Source of the DNA: Planctomycetota bacterium
GTDB lineage: Bacteria; Planctomycetota; Planctomycetia; Pirellulales; UBA1268
Length of the DNA: 64,000 nt
NCBI GenBank assembly: GCA_016872555.1
Contig: VGZO01000003.1
Span: forward strand, 62,001-126,000
Reading direction: 5' to 3'
Shown here: positions 36,622 through 46,133 of the stretch, in pieces
Layout: each line of letters starts with the position of its first letter
How positions within the stretch are numbered: the stretch's first letter is position 1
Program-made: the position numbers and the translations under genes
The notes under the pieces: generated by a model
Databases searched by the model: none
Told to the model about the DNA's origin: nothing
The model's input: the letters and a program-made list of their open reading frames with translations, nothing else

Positions 36622-37863
36622 ATGCATCGGTTTTCCCCCGCCGTTGATCTCCGCCGCTGCCCGGCCTGTCGCCGGGCGGCATGGCTGGCCCTGCCATACC
36701 TCGTGCTCCTCGCCACCGGCCCGGCCGGGGTCGCAGCCGATCCGGTCACTCCCGGATTCGTCGCCGGCGACGAGAAACCGTCTGGCGACGACGCGGCCGT
36801 GCGCGTGCCCGGGGGGTGGATGGTGGCCTACGACGAGACGATCCCGGGCACCGGCGTGACCTTCCGGATGCTGCCGGTCGCCGGAGGCACGTTCCGCAGG
36901 GGAAGCCCGGCCGACGAGGAGGGACACGGCCCCGAAGAAGGTCCGATCCACGAGATCCGCGTCGAACCGTACTGGATGGGGCGGTGCGAGGTCACCTGGG
37001 CTGAATACAAGGCGTACATGGCCGCCTGCGATCTCTTCAAGGCGATGGAGTCGGCGCGGATCAATCCGGTGACCGCCGCCAACGAAGCCGACGCGGTCAC
37101 CGCCCCGAGCAACCTGTACGACCCGACCACGACGTTCACCCATGGCGAAGAGCCGCTCCTCCCCGCCGCGACGATGACCCAATTCGCCGCGCGGCAGTAC
37201 ACGAAGTGGCTCAGCGGACTGACGGGACGGTTCCACCGGTTGCCCACCGAGGCGGAGTGGGAATACGCGTGCCGGGCCGGAACGGCGACGCCGTTTTCCG
37301 CCCCGGCCGAGGAGTTCGACGCGATCGCCTGGCACGCGGGCAACGCCGACGACACGACCCACGAGGTGGGGGCCAAGAAACCCAACGCCTGGGGATTCCA
37401 CGACATGCACGGCAACGTCGGCGAATGGGTGATCGACGAGCTCCTGCCCGACGGCTACGCACGACAGGCCGCACTGCCGCAGCCGGTGGTGGCGATGGCG
37501 GCCATCGTGTGGCCGACGCACCTCTCACCGCGCGTCGTTCGCGGCGGTTCCTACTACGACGAGCCGCAGCGCTGCCGCAGCGCTGCACGGCGCGGTAGCG
37601 AGGACACGGCCTGGAAGGAAGTCGATCCCAATCTCCCCAAAAGCCCCTGGTGGTACACCGAGGAACCGGCGCTGGGGGTGGGGATGCGGATCGTGAGGCC
37701 ATTCACGGTCCCCGACGCTGCGGAGCGCCGGCGCTGGTGGGAAGCCGATATCGAGAGCATCCGGGCCGACACGGCCGACCGGCTGCTCCAAGGACGCGGC
37801 GCACGGGGGATCGTCAGCCCGACCTTGCAGGACCAACTGAAGGCGGCCGGTCTGGTGAAGTGA
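36622..37863 (+). CDS. Exported SUMF1/formylglycine-generating-enzyme-fold protein, probably not catalytic
   Basis: A 413-residue protein with a signal peptide (hydrophobic about 25-42). The FGE-sulfatase fold follows: FRMLPVAGGTFRRGSP, EVTWAEYKAYMAACD, HRLPTEAEWEYACRAGTATP, HDMHGNVGEWVIDE and RVVRGGSYYDEPQRCRSAAR. In true FGE the GGSY segment is followed by the MCHRSYC active-site cysteine pair. Here only one Cys remains (QRCRS), so oxidase activity is unlikely. The family is common in planctomycetes as an exported binding or structural protein. It heads a run of exported proteins continuing with the PQQ propellers. ATG 36622. Confidence 0.88.
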   Translation: MHRFSPAVDLRRCPACRRAAWLALPYLVLLATGPAGVAADPVTPGFVAGDEKPSGDDAAVRVPGGWMVAYDETIPGTGVTFRMLPVAGGTFRRGSPADEEGHGPEEGPIHEIRVEPYWMGRCEVTWAEYKAYMAACDLFKAMESARINPVTAANEADAVTAPSNLYDPTTTFTHGEEPLLPAATMTQFAARQYTKWLSGLTGRFHRLPTEAEWEYACRAGTATPFSAPAEEFDAIAWHAGNADDTTHEVGAKKPNAWGFHDMHGNVGEWVIDELLPDGYARQAALPQPVVAMAAIVWPTHLSPRVVRGGSYYDEPQRCRSAARRGSEDTAWKEVDPNLPKSPWWYTEEPALGVGMRIVRPFTVPDAAERRRWWEADIESIRADTADRLLQGRGARGIVSPTLQDQLKAAGLVK

Positions 37864-37902
37864 GCCGGTCCTCACCCGACCCCGGAACGAGCGGAGGGTC
37901 CG

Positions 37903-40353
37903 ATGGCGTGTTCGACGGCGCGGCACAGTGGTGCCGTGATCCTGGCCTGTGCGATGGCCGTGACTGCCGGGGCGTTCCCCCGCGCGGGGGCCGATCAGTG
38001 GCCTGACTGGCGCGGTCCGGCAGCCGACCGGCACGCTCCGGGAACCGGCTACGTCGACTCGTTCGACCTCGAGAACGGGACGAACGTCCTCTGGTCGACC
38101 CCCGAGGGGGGCGGCATCTCGACCCCCGTGATCCTCGACGGCCGGCTGTACACGCTCGTCCGCCACCGCCCCGGAACCGCCGAGGAGGCGGAGAAGGTGC
38201 TGTGCCTCGACGCCATGACGGGGAAGAAACTCTGGGAGAACGTCTTCAACGTCTACCTCTCCGACGTGCCCAGCGAGCGCGTCGGCTGGTCGGCCGTGGT
38301 CGCCGATCCGAAGTCGAAGACGATCTTCGCCCACGGCGTCTGCGGTGCCTTCTCGGCGATCGACGCCGAAACCGGGAAGACCATATGGCGCCGGTCGCTC
38401 CACGAGGAGTTCGGGTTCCTCTCGACGTACGGCGGCCGGACCAACATCCCCGTCGTCTTCGAGGACCTCGTGATCGCCAGTGCCGTCGTCACCGGCTGGG
38501 GCGACACGGCCCGTCCGGCACATCGTTTCCTCGGGCTCGACGCCGCCACCGGCACGGTCCGCTGGATGAACGGCACCAAGGAGCTCCCCGAAGACACGAC
38601 CTACTCCACGCCGCAGATCGCCGAGTTCGGCGGCCAGGCCGCCCTCGTCTTCGGATCGAGCGACGGCAGCGTCTGGAATTTCCAGCCGCGCACCGGCCGG
38701 GCCGTGTGGAACCTGCGGCTGTCGCGGCGCGGGCTCAACGTCCCGCCGCTCGTCGACGGCACGACGATCTACATGGCGCAGGCCGAGGAGAACCTCGACA
38801 ACACGACGATGGGGTCGGTGACGGCGTTCGATGGCGGCGCCGTGCCGCCACCGGCGGCGCCTTCGGCCGCCGCGCCCGCCGCGGGCGCCGGTCCCCCCGC
38901 CCCGAACACCGACATCACCACAGTGGCCGTGAAGTGGCAGAAGAAGGGGGTGATGGACGGCCGGGCGATGCCCGTGATCCTCGGGAACCGCGTCTACTTC
39001 ATCGACGACGGGGCCAAGGTCTATGCCTTCGACAAAGCGACCGAAGAGCCGGTCGGCAAACCGCAGAAACTCCTCGGGACGATCGTCCGCGGCAGCCCAC
39101 TGGTCGCCGACGGCAAGCTGTATGTCTGCTCCACGGGGGGCTGGCACGTGCTCGAGCCGACCGCCGAGGGGATCAAGTTCGTCAACCGGATGCGCCTCCC
39201 GGAATCCGACGAGGTCACCGCCTCGCCGATCGCCTGGAACGGCCGGATCTACCTGACGACCGGCGAGCGGCTGGTGTGCCTCGGCCGTGCCGACGCGCCG
39301 GCACCGTCCACCAGCGCCGTGGAGACGATGGCGGAGCGCGTCGCCCGTGCGACCTCGAGCGGCGCGGGGGAGCCGGCCTGGGTCCAGGTCGTGCCCGCCG
39401 AAGCGCAGATCGCCGCCGGTGAGAAACTGAATCTCGAAGCCCGCCTGTTCGACGCGGCCGGACGGTTCGTCCGCACCACACCGGCGGAGTTCGCGACCAC
39501 CTCCGGCACGGTCGCCGCCGACGGCACGTTCACCGCTCCGCCAGGTCGGCATTCGGCCGCCATCGTCACCGCCACCGTCGGCAAGCTGACGGGTCGGTCG
39601 CGGATCCGGTCGATGCCGCCGCTCCCGTGGCGTTTCGACTTCGACGACGTCGCGCTCGCCGCTCCCCCCACGGGTGGACCGCCGCGCGGCGAGCCCCCGC
39701 TCCCCTGGATCGGGATGCGCTACCGCCACGTCGTCCGCGAGGTGGACGGCTCGAAGTGCCTCGTCAAGATCACGACGATTCCCAAGGGCACGCGCAGCCA
39801 GGGCTGGATCGGGCCGATCACGCTCCACGACTACCGGATCCGCGCCGATCTCCGGGCGGCGGAGAGCGGCGTCGGCAAACCCGGCGACCCCGCCACGCCG
39901 GTGGCCGCGACGAGCGATGCCGACGCCTTCGCCAAGGCGTTCGGGAACCCTGCCGCCCTCGAGAAGGCGCGGATGCCCGACATGGGCCTGATCGCGCAGC
40001 GTTACACGCTCGACCTGATGGGGGCCAGCCAGCAACTCCAGATCCGCACGTGGCCGCCGCAGGTCGCGACGCACTTCGCCAAGACGATTCCCTTCGCCTG
40101 GGAGGCCGGCCGCTGGTATTCGGTGATCTTCGAGGCGCGGACGGAAGGCAGCGCGGCACGCCTCCGCGGCAAGGTCTGGCCACGGGGCGAGCCGGAGCCG
40201 GCGGCGTGGACGATCGAGGCTGTCCACGAGGCGGGCAACCTCCAGGGGAGCCCGGGATTCTTCGGCAATTCGAAGGATTCCGAGATCTTCATCGACAATG
40301 TCGTCGTCGAGAGCCTGGCGGGAACTGCGGCTGCGGCGGCAGGGGGAGAATGA
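37903..40353 (+). CDS. Exported PQQ-type beta-propeller protein
   Basis: An 816-residue protein with a signal peptide (to about residue 30) and then WPDWRGPAADRHAP, the usual first blade of planctomycete PQQ-repeat proteins. Recurrent propeller motifs are LYTLV...LDAMTGKKLWE, FSAIDAETGKTIWRR and LGLDAATGTVRWMNG. The C-terminal ~250 residues depart from the propeller and read as a beta-sandwich, possibly a carbohydrate- or surface-binding module. No clear dehydrogenase PQQ site is seen, so it may be a redox or scaffold protein. ATG 37903 follows GGAGGG. It lies in the exported run with the SUMF1 protein and the second propeller. Confidence 0.88.
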   Translation: MACSTARHSGAVILACAMAVTAGAFPRAGADQWPDWRGPAADRHAPGTGYVDSFDLENGTNVLWSTPEGGGISTPVILDGRLYTLVRHRPGTAEEAEKVLCLDAMTGKKLWENVFNVYLSDVPSERVGWSAVVADPKSKTIFAHGVCGAFSAIDAETGKTIWRRSLHEEFGFLSTYGGRTNIPVVFEDLVIASAVVTGWGDTARPAHRFLGLDAATGTVRWMNGTKELPEDTTYSTPQIAEFGGQAALVFGSSDGSVWNFQPRTGRAVWNLRLSRRGLNVPPLVDGTTIYMAQAEENLDNTTMGSVTAFDGGAVPPPAAPSAAAPAAGAGPPAPNTDITTVAVKWQKKGVMDGRAMPVILGNRVYFIDDGAKVYAFDKATEEPVGKPQKLLGTIVRGSPLVADGKLYVCSTGGWHVLEPTAEGIKFVNRMRLPESDEVTASPIAWNGRIYLTTGERLVCLGRADAPAPSTSAVETMAERVARATSSGAGEPAWVQVVPAEAQIAAGEKLNLEARLFDAAGRFVRTTPAEFATTSGTVAADGTFTAPPGRHSAAIVTATVGKLTGRSRIRSMPPLPWRFDFDDVALAAPPTGGPPRGEPPLPWIGMRYRHVVREVDGSKCLVKITTIPKGTRSQGWIGPITLHDYRIRADLRAAESGVGKPGDPATPVAATSDADAFAKAFGNPAALEKARMPDMGLIAQRYTLDLMGASQQLQIRTWPPQVATHFAKTIPFAWEAGRWYSVIFEARTEGSAARLRGKVWPRGEPEPAAWTIEAVHEAGNLQGSPGFFGNSKDSEIFIDNVVVESLAGTAAAAAGGE

Positions 40354-40487
40354 CGGGCGGAGGATCGGCGACTTCCGATGCCCACCGCCGAGCGCGGCCC
40401 GTTCGTGGCGATCGGGCGGCGAACGGAAACGAATCGAGCGCACGGGACCCGGTTGGGTCCGTGCCGGGACAGCGAGGAGACGAAGCG

Positions 40488-42197
40488 ATGAGCGATCACA
40501 CCCGGCGGACGACGGGCAGGGGCGCAGGACGGTCGCCGTGGGTTCGGGCCGGGTGGCTGGCGAGCCTGCTGGCAGCGGCGCTCGGCGCGTCGGCGTGGGG
40601 CGCCGACGGCGGCAAGGCGCGGCCAGACTGGAACCAGTGGGGCGGGTCGCCTGCCCGCAACAACGTCGCCGCCGCGAAGGGCCTGCCGATCGAGTGGGAT
40701 CCGGGTCAATTCGACGCCGACACCGGCGCGTGGAAGCCCGCGACGAGCCGCAACGTCGCCTGGGTCGCGCAGCTCGGCAGCCAAACCTACGGCAACCCGG
40801 TCGTCGCCGGCGGGAAGGTGTACGTCGGCACCAACAACGGCAAGGGCTGGGTGCAGCGCTACCCGGCGAGCGTCGACCTCGGCTGCCTGCTCTGCTTCGA
40901 CGACCGTGACGGCTCGTTCCTCTGGCAGGACTCGAGCGAGAAGCTCCCCACCGGGCGCGTCCACGACTGGCCGCTGCAGGGGATCTGCTGCTCGCCGCTG
41001 GTCGAGGGGGACCGGGCGTGGTACGTCACCAGCCGCGGCGAGGTGAAGTGCCTCGACACCGAAGGGTTCCGCGACGGCGAGAACGACGGCCCGTTCACCG
41101 CCGAGAAGGTCCAGGCCTCCGAGGAGGCCGACGTCGTCTGGGTGCTCGACATGATGAAGGAGCTCGGCGTCTCGCAGCACAACATGTGCTCGTGCAGCGT
41201 GACGGCCGTCGGCGATCTGCTGTTCGTCACCACCTCCAACGGCGTCGACGAAGGGCACATCAACCTCCCCAACGCCGCCGCGCCGAGCTTCCTCTGCCTC
41301 GACAAGCGCGACGGCAAGCTCCTCTGGGCCGACGGCACCCCCGGCGCCAACGTCCTCCACGGCCAGTGGTCGAGCCCGTCGTACGGCGAGCTCGGCGGCG
41401 TGCCGCAGGTGATCTTCGGCGGCGGCGACGGCTGGGTGTATGGATTCGACGCCCGCGGCAACGGCGGCAAGGCGAAGCTGCTGTGGAAGTTCGACTGCAA
41501 CCCCAAGGAGTCGAAGTACGTGCTCGGCGGCCGCGCCGACCGCAACCACATCATCGGCACGCCGGTGGTCCACGACGGCCTCGTCTACGTCGCCGTCGGC
41601 GAGGATCCCGAACACGGCGAGGGCGTCGGTCACCTGTGGTGCATCGATCCGACGAAGCGCGGCGACACCAGCCCCGAACTGGCCGTCAGCCTCAAGGACC
41701 CCAACACTCCCCTGCCCCACCGCCGCAACCAGGCGATCATCAAGGAAGAGGGGGAGGTGGCCCGCCCCAATCCCAACTCGGCCGCGGTCTGGCACTACCC
41801 CGGCTTCGACGCCGACGGCAACGGCAAGCTCGGCTTCGAGGAGACGATGCACCGCACCTGCGGCACGGTGGCGATCGCCGACGGGATGCTGTTCGTCGCC
41901 GACTTCAGCGGCCTGTTCCACTGCCTCGACCTGAAGACCGGCAAGCCGCTGTGGACCCACGACATGCTCGCGGCCAGTTGGGGCTCGCCGCTGATCGCCG
42001 ACGGCAAGGTCTACATCGGCGACGAGGACGGCGACATCTCGGTGTTCGAGTTGACCCGCGAGAAGAACCTGCTGTCCGAGGTCAACATGGGAAACAGCGT
42101 CTACTCGACGCCGATCGCGATCGGCGACACGCTGTACATCGCCAACAAGAGCCATCTGTTCGCGATCCGCGAGGGGGCGAAGCCGGAAGGCCGCTGA
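40488..42197 (+). CDS. Second exported PQQ-type beta-propeller protein
   Basis: 569 residues, signal peptide to about residue 38, then NQWGGSPARNNVA, the propeller opening. Repeats include CLLCFDDRDGSFLWQ, FLCLDKRDGKLLWADG and CLDLKTGKPLWTHDM; the family consensus is LDA-x-TGK-x-LW. It also has a Cys pair near GICCSP and EEGHINL-like loops. An EF-hand-like segment (DADGNGKLGFEE) lies between blades, near residue 440, and would bind calcium. ATG 40488 has GAGGAGA at nine bases; long upstream in-frame sequence belongs to another frame's gene. It lies 134 bases after the first propeller and 71 before the SGNH gene, so probably one operon. Confidence 0.9.
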   Translation: MSDHTRRTTGRGAGRSPWVRAGWLASLLAAALGASAWGADGGKARPDWNQWGGSPARNNVAAAKGLPIEWDPGQFDADTGAWKPATSRNVAWVAQLGSQTYGNPVVAGGKVYVGTNNGKGWVQRYPASVDLGCLLCFDDRDGSFLWQDSSEKLPTGRVHDWPLQGICCSPLVEGDRAWYVTSRGEVKCLDTEGFRDGENDGPFTAEKVQASEEADVVWVLDMMKELGVSQHNMCSCSVTAVGDLLFVTTSNGVDEGHINLPNAAAPSFLCLDKRDGKLLWADGTPGANVLHGQWSSPSYGELGGVPQVIFGGGDGWVYGFDARGNGGKAKLLWKFDCNPKESKYVLGGRADRNHIIGTPVVHDGLVYVAVGEDPEHGEGVGHLWCIDPTKRGDTSPELAVSLKDPNTPLPHRRNQAIIKEEGEVARPNPNSAAVWHYPGFDADGNGKLGFEETMHRTCGTVAIADGMLFVADFSGLFHCLDLKTGKPLWTHDMLAASWGSPLIADGKVYIGDEDGDISVFELTREKNLLSEVNMGNSVYSTPIAIGDTLYIANKSHLFAIREGAKPEGR

Positions 42198-42268
42198 CTC
42201 TCCTCCGCCAGCCACCGCCGGATCGACCGCCGGCGTTCGACGGGCCGGCAACCCCCGAGGGTTTTCCG

Positions 42269-43978
42269 ATGCCGCGCTGCGACCGCGTTCCCTCCTTGCC
42301 GGGGCGGGTGCTGTCTTCGCTCGTGGTGGCAGCCGCCATGGCCGCGGTGGCTCCACCGCTCCCGGCCGCCGACCCCGCCCCGCCGACGGCCGCGCGCGAG
42401 GCGCTGGAGGGGGCGCGGCGGATCTGCGTGCTCGGCGACAGCATCACGTTCGACGGCGGCTGGGTCGCCGGCCTGGCGGCGTGGCTCGAGGCGCGCGGAT
42501 CGACGGCGACGGTCGTCAACTGCGGCCTGCCGAGCGAGACCTGCAGCGGCCTCTCCGAGGATGGCCACGCCGGCGGCAAGTTCCCCCGTCCCGACGTCCA
42601 CGAGCGCCTCGACCGCGTGCTGCGACTGGTGCGCCCCGACCTGGTGATCGCCTGCTACGGGATGAACTGCGGCATCTACGAGCCACTCGACGAGGCCAGG
42701 TTCGCCGCCTTCCGCGCCGGGATCGAGAAACTCCACGCCGCCGTCGAGGCCGCCGGGGCGCGGATCATCCACCTCACGCCGCCGGTCTACGACGGCCGTC
42801 CCGGCCAGCGCCATCCGGCCGGCGACGTCGACTACGACGCCGTGCTCGCCGCCTATTCCGAGTGGCTGCTGGGCAGGCGGGCCGACGGCTGGGCGGTGAT
42901 CGACGTCCACGGGCCGATGCGGACGTGGCTCGCCGAGCGCCGTACGAAAGACCCTGCGTTCACGTTCCAGCCCGACGCGGTCCATCCCGACGAGGCAGGC
43001 CAGTGGACGATCTGCCGGGCAGTCCTCGTCGGGATCGGCGACGAGCGGACGGCGGCGGAGGCCGAGCCGGTGTCGCTGCGACCGTTCATGCCCGACTGCC
43101 TCGCGCGGATGCGCCTCCTGCGGCAGGCCTACGTCGGGGCCGCCGGGCACCTGCGCCCCGGGATCCAGGCCGGGCTGCCGGTGGCCGAGGCCGAGGCGCA
43201 GGCCGCGAAGATCACCGACTCGCTCCGCCGGCGGCGTCCGCTCCTGATCGGCGAGAAGAAGGCCAGCGGGGAGTGGAAGACCGCGGTGGAGTGGCCGCGC
43301 CCGCCGGTCGTCGATCCTGGCCCGGCACCGGAGAAACCGGCCCCGATCCCGGCCGACGCGGTCGTCCTGTTCGACGGCCGTGACCTGACCGCCTTCGAGG
43401 GCCCACCGTCATGGACCGTGGCCGACGGGATCGCCACGGTGAAGGGGGGCTCGATCACGACGAGCGGTTCGTTCGGCGACTGCCATCTGCACGTCGAGTT
43501 CCGCACCCCCTCCCCGGCGACGGGCTCGGGGCAGGGGCGCGGCAATTCGGGCGTCTACCTGATGGGGCGCTACGAGATCCAGATCCTCGATTCGTTCGCC
43601 GACGGCACCGAGGCTCCCCTCACCTACCCGGACGGCCAGTGCGGCGCCCTCTACAAGCAGCAGCCGCCGGCGGTCAACGCCAGCCGCCGCCCGGGCGAGT
43701 GGCAGTCGTTCGACATTCTCTTCACACGGCCGCGGTTCACCGCCGACGGCGCTCTCGAAACGCCAGGGCGGGTGAGCGTGATCCACAACGGCGTTGCGAT
43801 CCACGCCGACACCGTGATCCTCGGCACCACCGGCTGGGCCGATCCGCCCATGTACTTGGCCCACCCCGACGCTCTGCCACTGTCGATCCAGGATCACGGC
43901 AACCCGGTGCAGTTCCGCTCGATTTGGATCCGCCCGTATGAGCCGGCCGTCGGGACCGTGCCCGTGGCCCAGCCCTGA
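42269..43978 (+). CDS. Exported SGNH hydrolase fused to a DUF1080 domain
   Basis: A 569-residue protein with a signal peptide. The SGNH/GDSL esterase follows: block I VLGDSITFDGG with catalytic Ser near residue 58, Asn in block III YGMNCGIYE, and the Asp-x-x-His block DAVHPDEAG near 237. A linker leads to DUF1080 (about 360-560: VVLFDGRDLTAFEG, GNSGVYLMGRYEIQILDS, GWADPPMYLAHPD), a concanavalin-like jelly roll now linked to 3-keto-disaccharide hydrolysis. The fusion suggests deacylation plus glycoside attack on acylated glycans. It is the last of four exported proteins in this run. GAGGG lies eight bases before ATG 42269. Confidence 0.88.
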   Translation: MPRCDRVPSLPGRVLSSLVVAAAMAAVAPPLPAADPAPPTAAREALEGARRICVLGDSITFDGGWVAGLAAWLEARGSTATVVNCGLPSETCSGLSEDGHAGGKFPRPDVHERLDRVLRLVRPDLVIACYGMNCGIYEPLDEARFAAFRAGIEKLHAAVEAAGARIIHLTPPVYDGRPGQRHPAGDVDYDAVLAAYSEWLLGRRADGWAVIDVHGPMRTWLAERRTKDPAFTFQPDAVHPDEAGQWTICRAVLVGIGDERTAAEAEPVSLRPFMPDCLARMRLLRQAYVGAAGHLRPGIQAGLPVAEAEAQAAKITDSLRRRRPLLIGEKKASGEWKTAVEWPRPPVVDPGPAPEKPAPIPADAVVLFDGRDLTAFEGPPSWTVADGIATVKGGSITTSGSFGDCHLHVEFRTPSPATGSGQGRGNSGVYLMGRYEIQILDSFADGTEAPLTYPDGQCGALYKQQPPAVNASRRPGEWQSFDILFTRPRFTADGALETPGRVSVIHNGVAIHADTVILGTTGWADPPMYLAHPDALPLSIQDHGNPVQFRSIWIRPYEPAVGTVPVAQP

Positions 43979-44008
43979 CACGGGCGCGCGAACCGTGATG
44001 GCCGCTCG

Positions 44009-46027
44009 TCAGCCACCGCTGGTCGTCGCGAAGACGCGGGGATCCGTCACCGCCGCGGCCGGGAAGACGATCTCGCCGGGAGCCGACTCCACGGGCAGCC
44101 CCTCGTGGATCACGCGCTCCTCGATGATCGTCCCGGGGACCATCGTCGGCGCCGAGCGGCTCACCGGATCGACCCGCCGCCAACCGGCCACGACCCAGCC
44201 GTCACGACGGCTGGCGAGCTGATTCATCGGCAACGGGCCGGACGCGGCCAGCTCCCCCTGGAGCGGCAGGTCGGGGATCTCGATCTCCGACTTGAACAGC
44301 TTGTCGAACCGCTTTTGGAGAATCCGCCGGAGGGCCGTCTCCTTGTTGGTCAGTTTCTCGGCCCCCCCCGGCTTGAACCCGGGCGGATAGATCTGCACGT
44401 CGCCGTCGCGCACCAGCCGCTGGCCCCACGGAGTCGACTCGATCCGGTAGGTGGCCCAGATGTCCATCGCGTCGAACGAGCGATCGCCGGCGACGAATTT
44501 GTCGCCGCGGACGGTGAGCTTCACCCGGCCGTCGTCGGCGGTCACGGCTACCGGCCGCTGCTTGGCGAACGTGATCGCCCAGGCCTTGTCGTCGGCCTCG
44601 TTCTCCAAAGAGTCGGGCATCTTCGCGTCGTTCTCACGGGCGATCCGCTCGACGTCGGCCCGGGTGAAGACCCGGCCGCCGAGCTTCTCCTCGAGGATGT
44701 TGTTGACGGCCGATTCGTGGACGCGGGCGGTGATCACGTTGCCCGCCTGGGCGGCAGGTGCGGACGTGTGGGCCGCGAGCTGCCGGGGGAGGGCCTTGCG
44801 GGCCACGACCCGCAGGGCTTCATCGGTGGTATGAAGATGGACCATCTCGGGATACAGACCACGGGCCTGGAGCGGACCGCGAAGCCGGTCGCGGAGCTGC
44901 TGCCGGATCTGCTGCACGGCCGGTTCGGTCTGCTCGGCGAATTGCTCGCTGACCCGAGCCCGCGCCTTGCTTTCCGCCACGGCCTCGGCCTGCGGGCGGC
45001 TCTCGGCGACCTTGCGATTGGCGATCCGCTGAATGATCCGCCGGCCGAACCGCGCCGAAATCGCCATCCCGGTGGTCTGCGAGTCGGTGGACGCGGTCGC
45101 CTGCACGGGAGATGCCGCGACGTTCTCGCCGTCGAGCGTGATCCGGCGCCGGGCACAGAGTTGCGTCACGCCGCGGCTGTGGACCGTGACCGGCCCCTGC
45201 GTGCCGCGCGTGGTCGAAATGTTGGTCGCGTCGAACACGAGGTCGAACACCGCCCGGTCGGGCGCGGGGACGAAGTCGAGCCGGACCGCGCCGGTGGTGC
45301 GGCCGCTGCCGCGGATCCGCGTGCCGAGGACGACGTCATCGACCGGTGCGACCTGGTCGATCGGGCGGTTCACCATCGGAGCCACGAGCCTCTCGTGGAT
45401 CTCCAATTCGATGTTGGGCCGCGCCAGCGCCCCGCGGACCCCGGCCACGAGCCCGCCGGCCTGCCCCGATTCGGAGAGGCGCTCGAGGATCGTCGGCACC
45501 TCGGCCAGCGCCTCTCCGCGCCCCGTCGCCGAGGCCGACAGCAGCGCCGAGGCGAGGTCGTCGAGACGGCGCGAGAAGCGATTGAATCCGCCGCTGCCCC
45601 GGGCGGCGTCGGCGGCCTCCGCGTAGCGTGTGACGGCCCGGCGGACGGCGACGAACTGGGGCATGTCGAGCCCGGTCTCGGTGGCATCGAGGAGCTTCTG
45701 GAGGCGACGGAGCACCTTCGGATCGGCGGCCACGCCGCCCGACGCCTGCTCGGTGAGCGCCGGCCAGTCGAGGTAGCGGCGCCAGTCGGCACCGCTCTTG
45801 CTCCGCGCCAGGAGACGGTCGAGCGGGACCAGGGCCGTGCGCAGGCTCGCGGCGGCCGAGTCGAGGGCGGCGTCCGACGGTGGCCGGAAACTGCCCCCGG
45901 CGAAGGCCGCATCGCGAGCGAGCCGCTCGAACGTCGGATCGGTCTGCTCGATCGACTGTGCGTGGGACGCCGCAGCCAGCACCAGCGCGGCGATCACGAC
46001 CAGACTGGGAGTTTTTGCCGATGGCAT
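44009..46027 (-). CDS. Large exported protein of unknown function
   Basis: 672 residues with a clear signal peptide (MPSAKTPSLVVIAALVLAAA, cut near SHA-QS). The rest has a helical N-terminal third (about 45-210), then beta-rich segments such as RLDFVPAPDRAVFDLVFDAT, VTVHSRGVTQLCARRRITLD and AWAITFAKQRPVAVTADDG. A helical spacer rich in Gln/Arg and a C-terminal region (KLTVRGDKFVAGDRSFDAMD) follow. No catalytic motif recognised. It looks like a family found only in planctomycetes, but I cannot confirm that here. ATG 46027 preferred to ATG 46066 because the signal peptide begins there; a TACACT element lies about 40 bases upstream. Confidence 0.8.
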   Translation of the reverse strand: MPSAKTPSLVVIAALVLAAASHAQSIEQTDPTFERLARDAAFAGGSFRPPSDAALDSAAASLRTALVPLDRLLARSKSGADWRRYLDWPALTEQASGGVAADPKVLRRLQKLLDATETGLDMPQFVAVRRAVTRYAEAADAARGSGGFNRFSRRLDDLASALLSASATGRGEALAEVPTILERLSESGQAGGLVAGVRGALARPNIELEIHERLVAPMVNRPIDQVAPVDDVVLGTRIRGSGRTTGAVRLDFVPAPDRAVFDLVFDATNISTTRGTQGPVTVHSRGVTQLCARRRITLDGENVAASPVQATASTDSQTTGMAISARFGRRIIQRIANRKVAESRPQAEAVAESKARARVSEQFAEQTEPAVQQIRQQLRDRLRGPLQARGLYPEMVHLHTTDEALRVVARKALPRQLAAHTSAPAAQAGNVITARVHESAVNNILEEKLGGRVFTRADVERIARENDAKMPDSLENEADDKAWAITFAKQRPVAVTADDGRVKLTVRGDKFVAGDRSFDAMDIWATYRIESTPWGQRLVRDGDVQIYPPGFKPGGAEKLTNKETALRRILQKRFDKLFKSEIEIPDLPLQGELAASGPLPMNQLASRRDGWVVAGWRRVDPVSRSAPTMVPGTIIEERVIHEGLPVESAPGEIVFPAAAVTDPRVFATTSGG

Positions 46028-46065
46028 GGGATGTTCCGCCGGGGCAACGTGGGAAGCGTGCGGCA

Positions 46066-46071
46066 AGTGTA
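46066..46071 (-). promoter_or_regulatory. TACACT -10-like element upstream of the large exported protein gene
   Basis: On the minus strand CCGCTACACTTGCC, about 39 bases before ATG 46027. It shares the GCTACACT context with the element before 51982. Confidence 0.4.
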
Positions 46072-46133
46072 GCGGCCGCCGCTGGTTCCCCGAAGACCAG
46101 GATCCACCCCGTGCCGGCTCTCGCCGCCGAGCC

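Noticed and set aside
37525..40443. 972-codon open frame opposite the first PQQ propeller
   Set aside because: Antisense shadow; the plus-strand gene has a signal peptide, ribosome site and propeller repeats.
44009..46027. Assignment of the large exported protein to a known adhesin or protease family
   Set aside because: No catalytic or adhesion motif could be identified; left as unknown.
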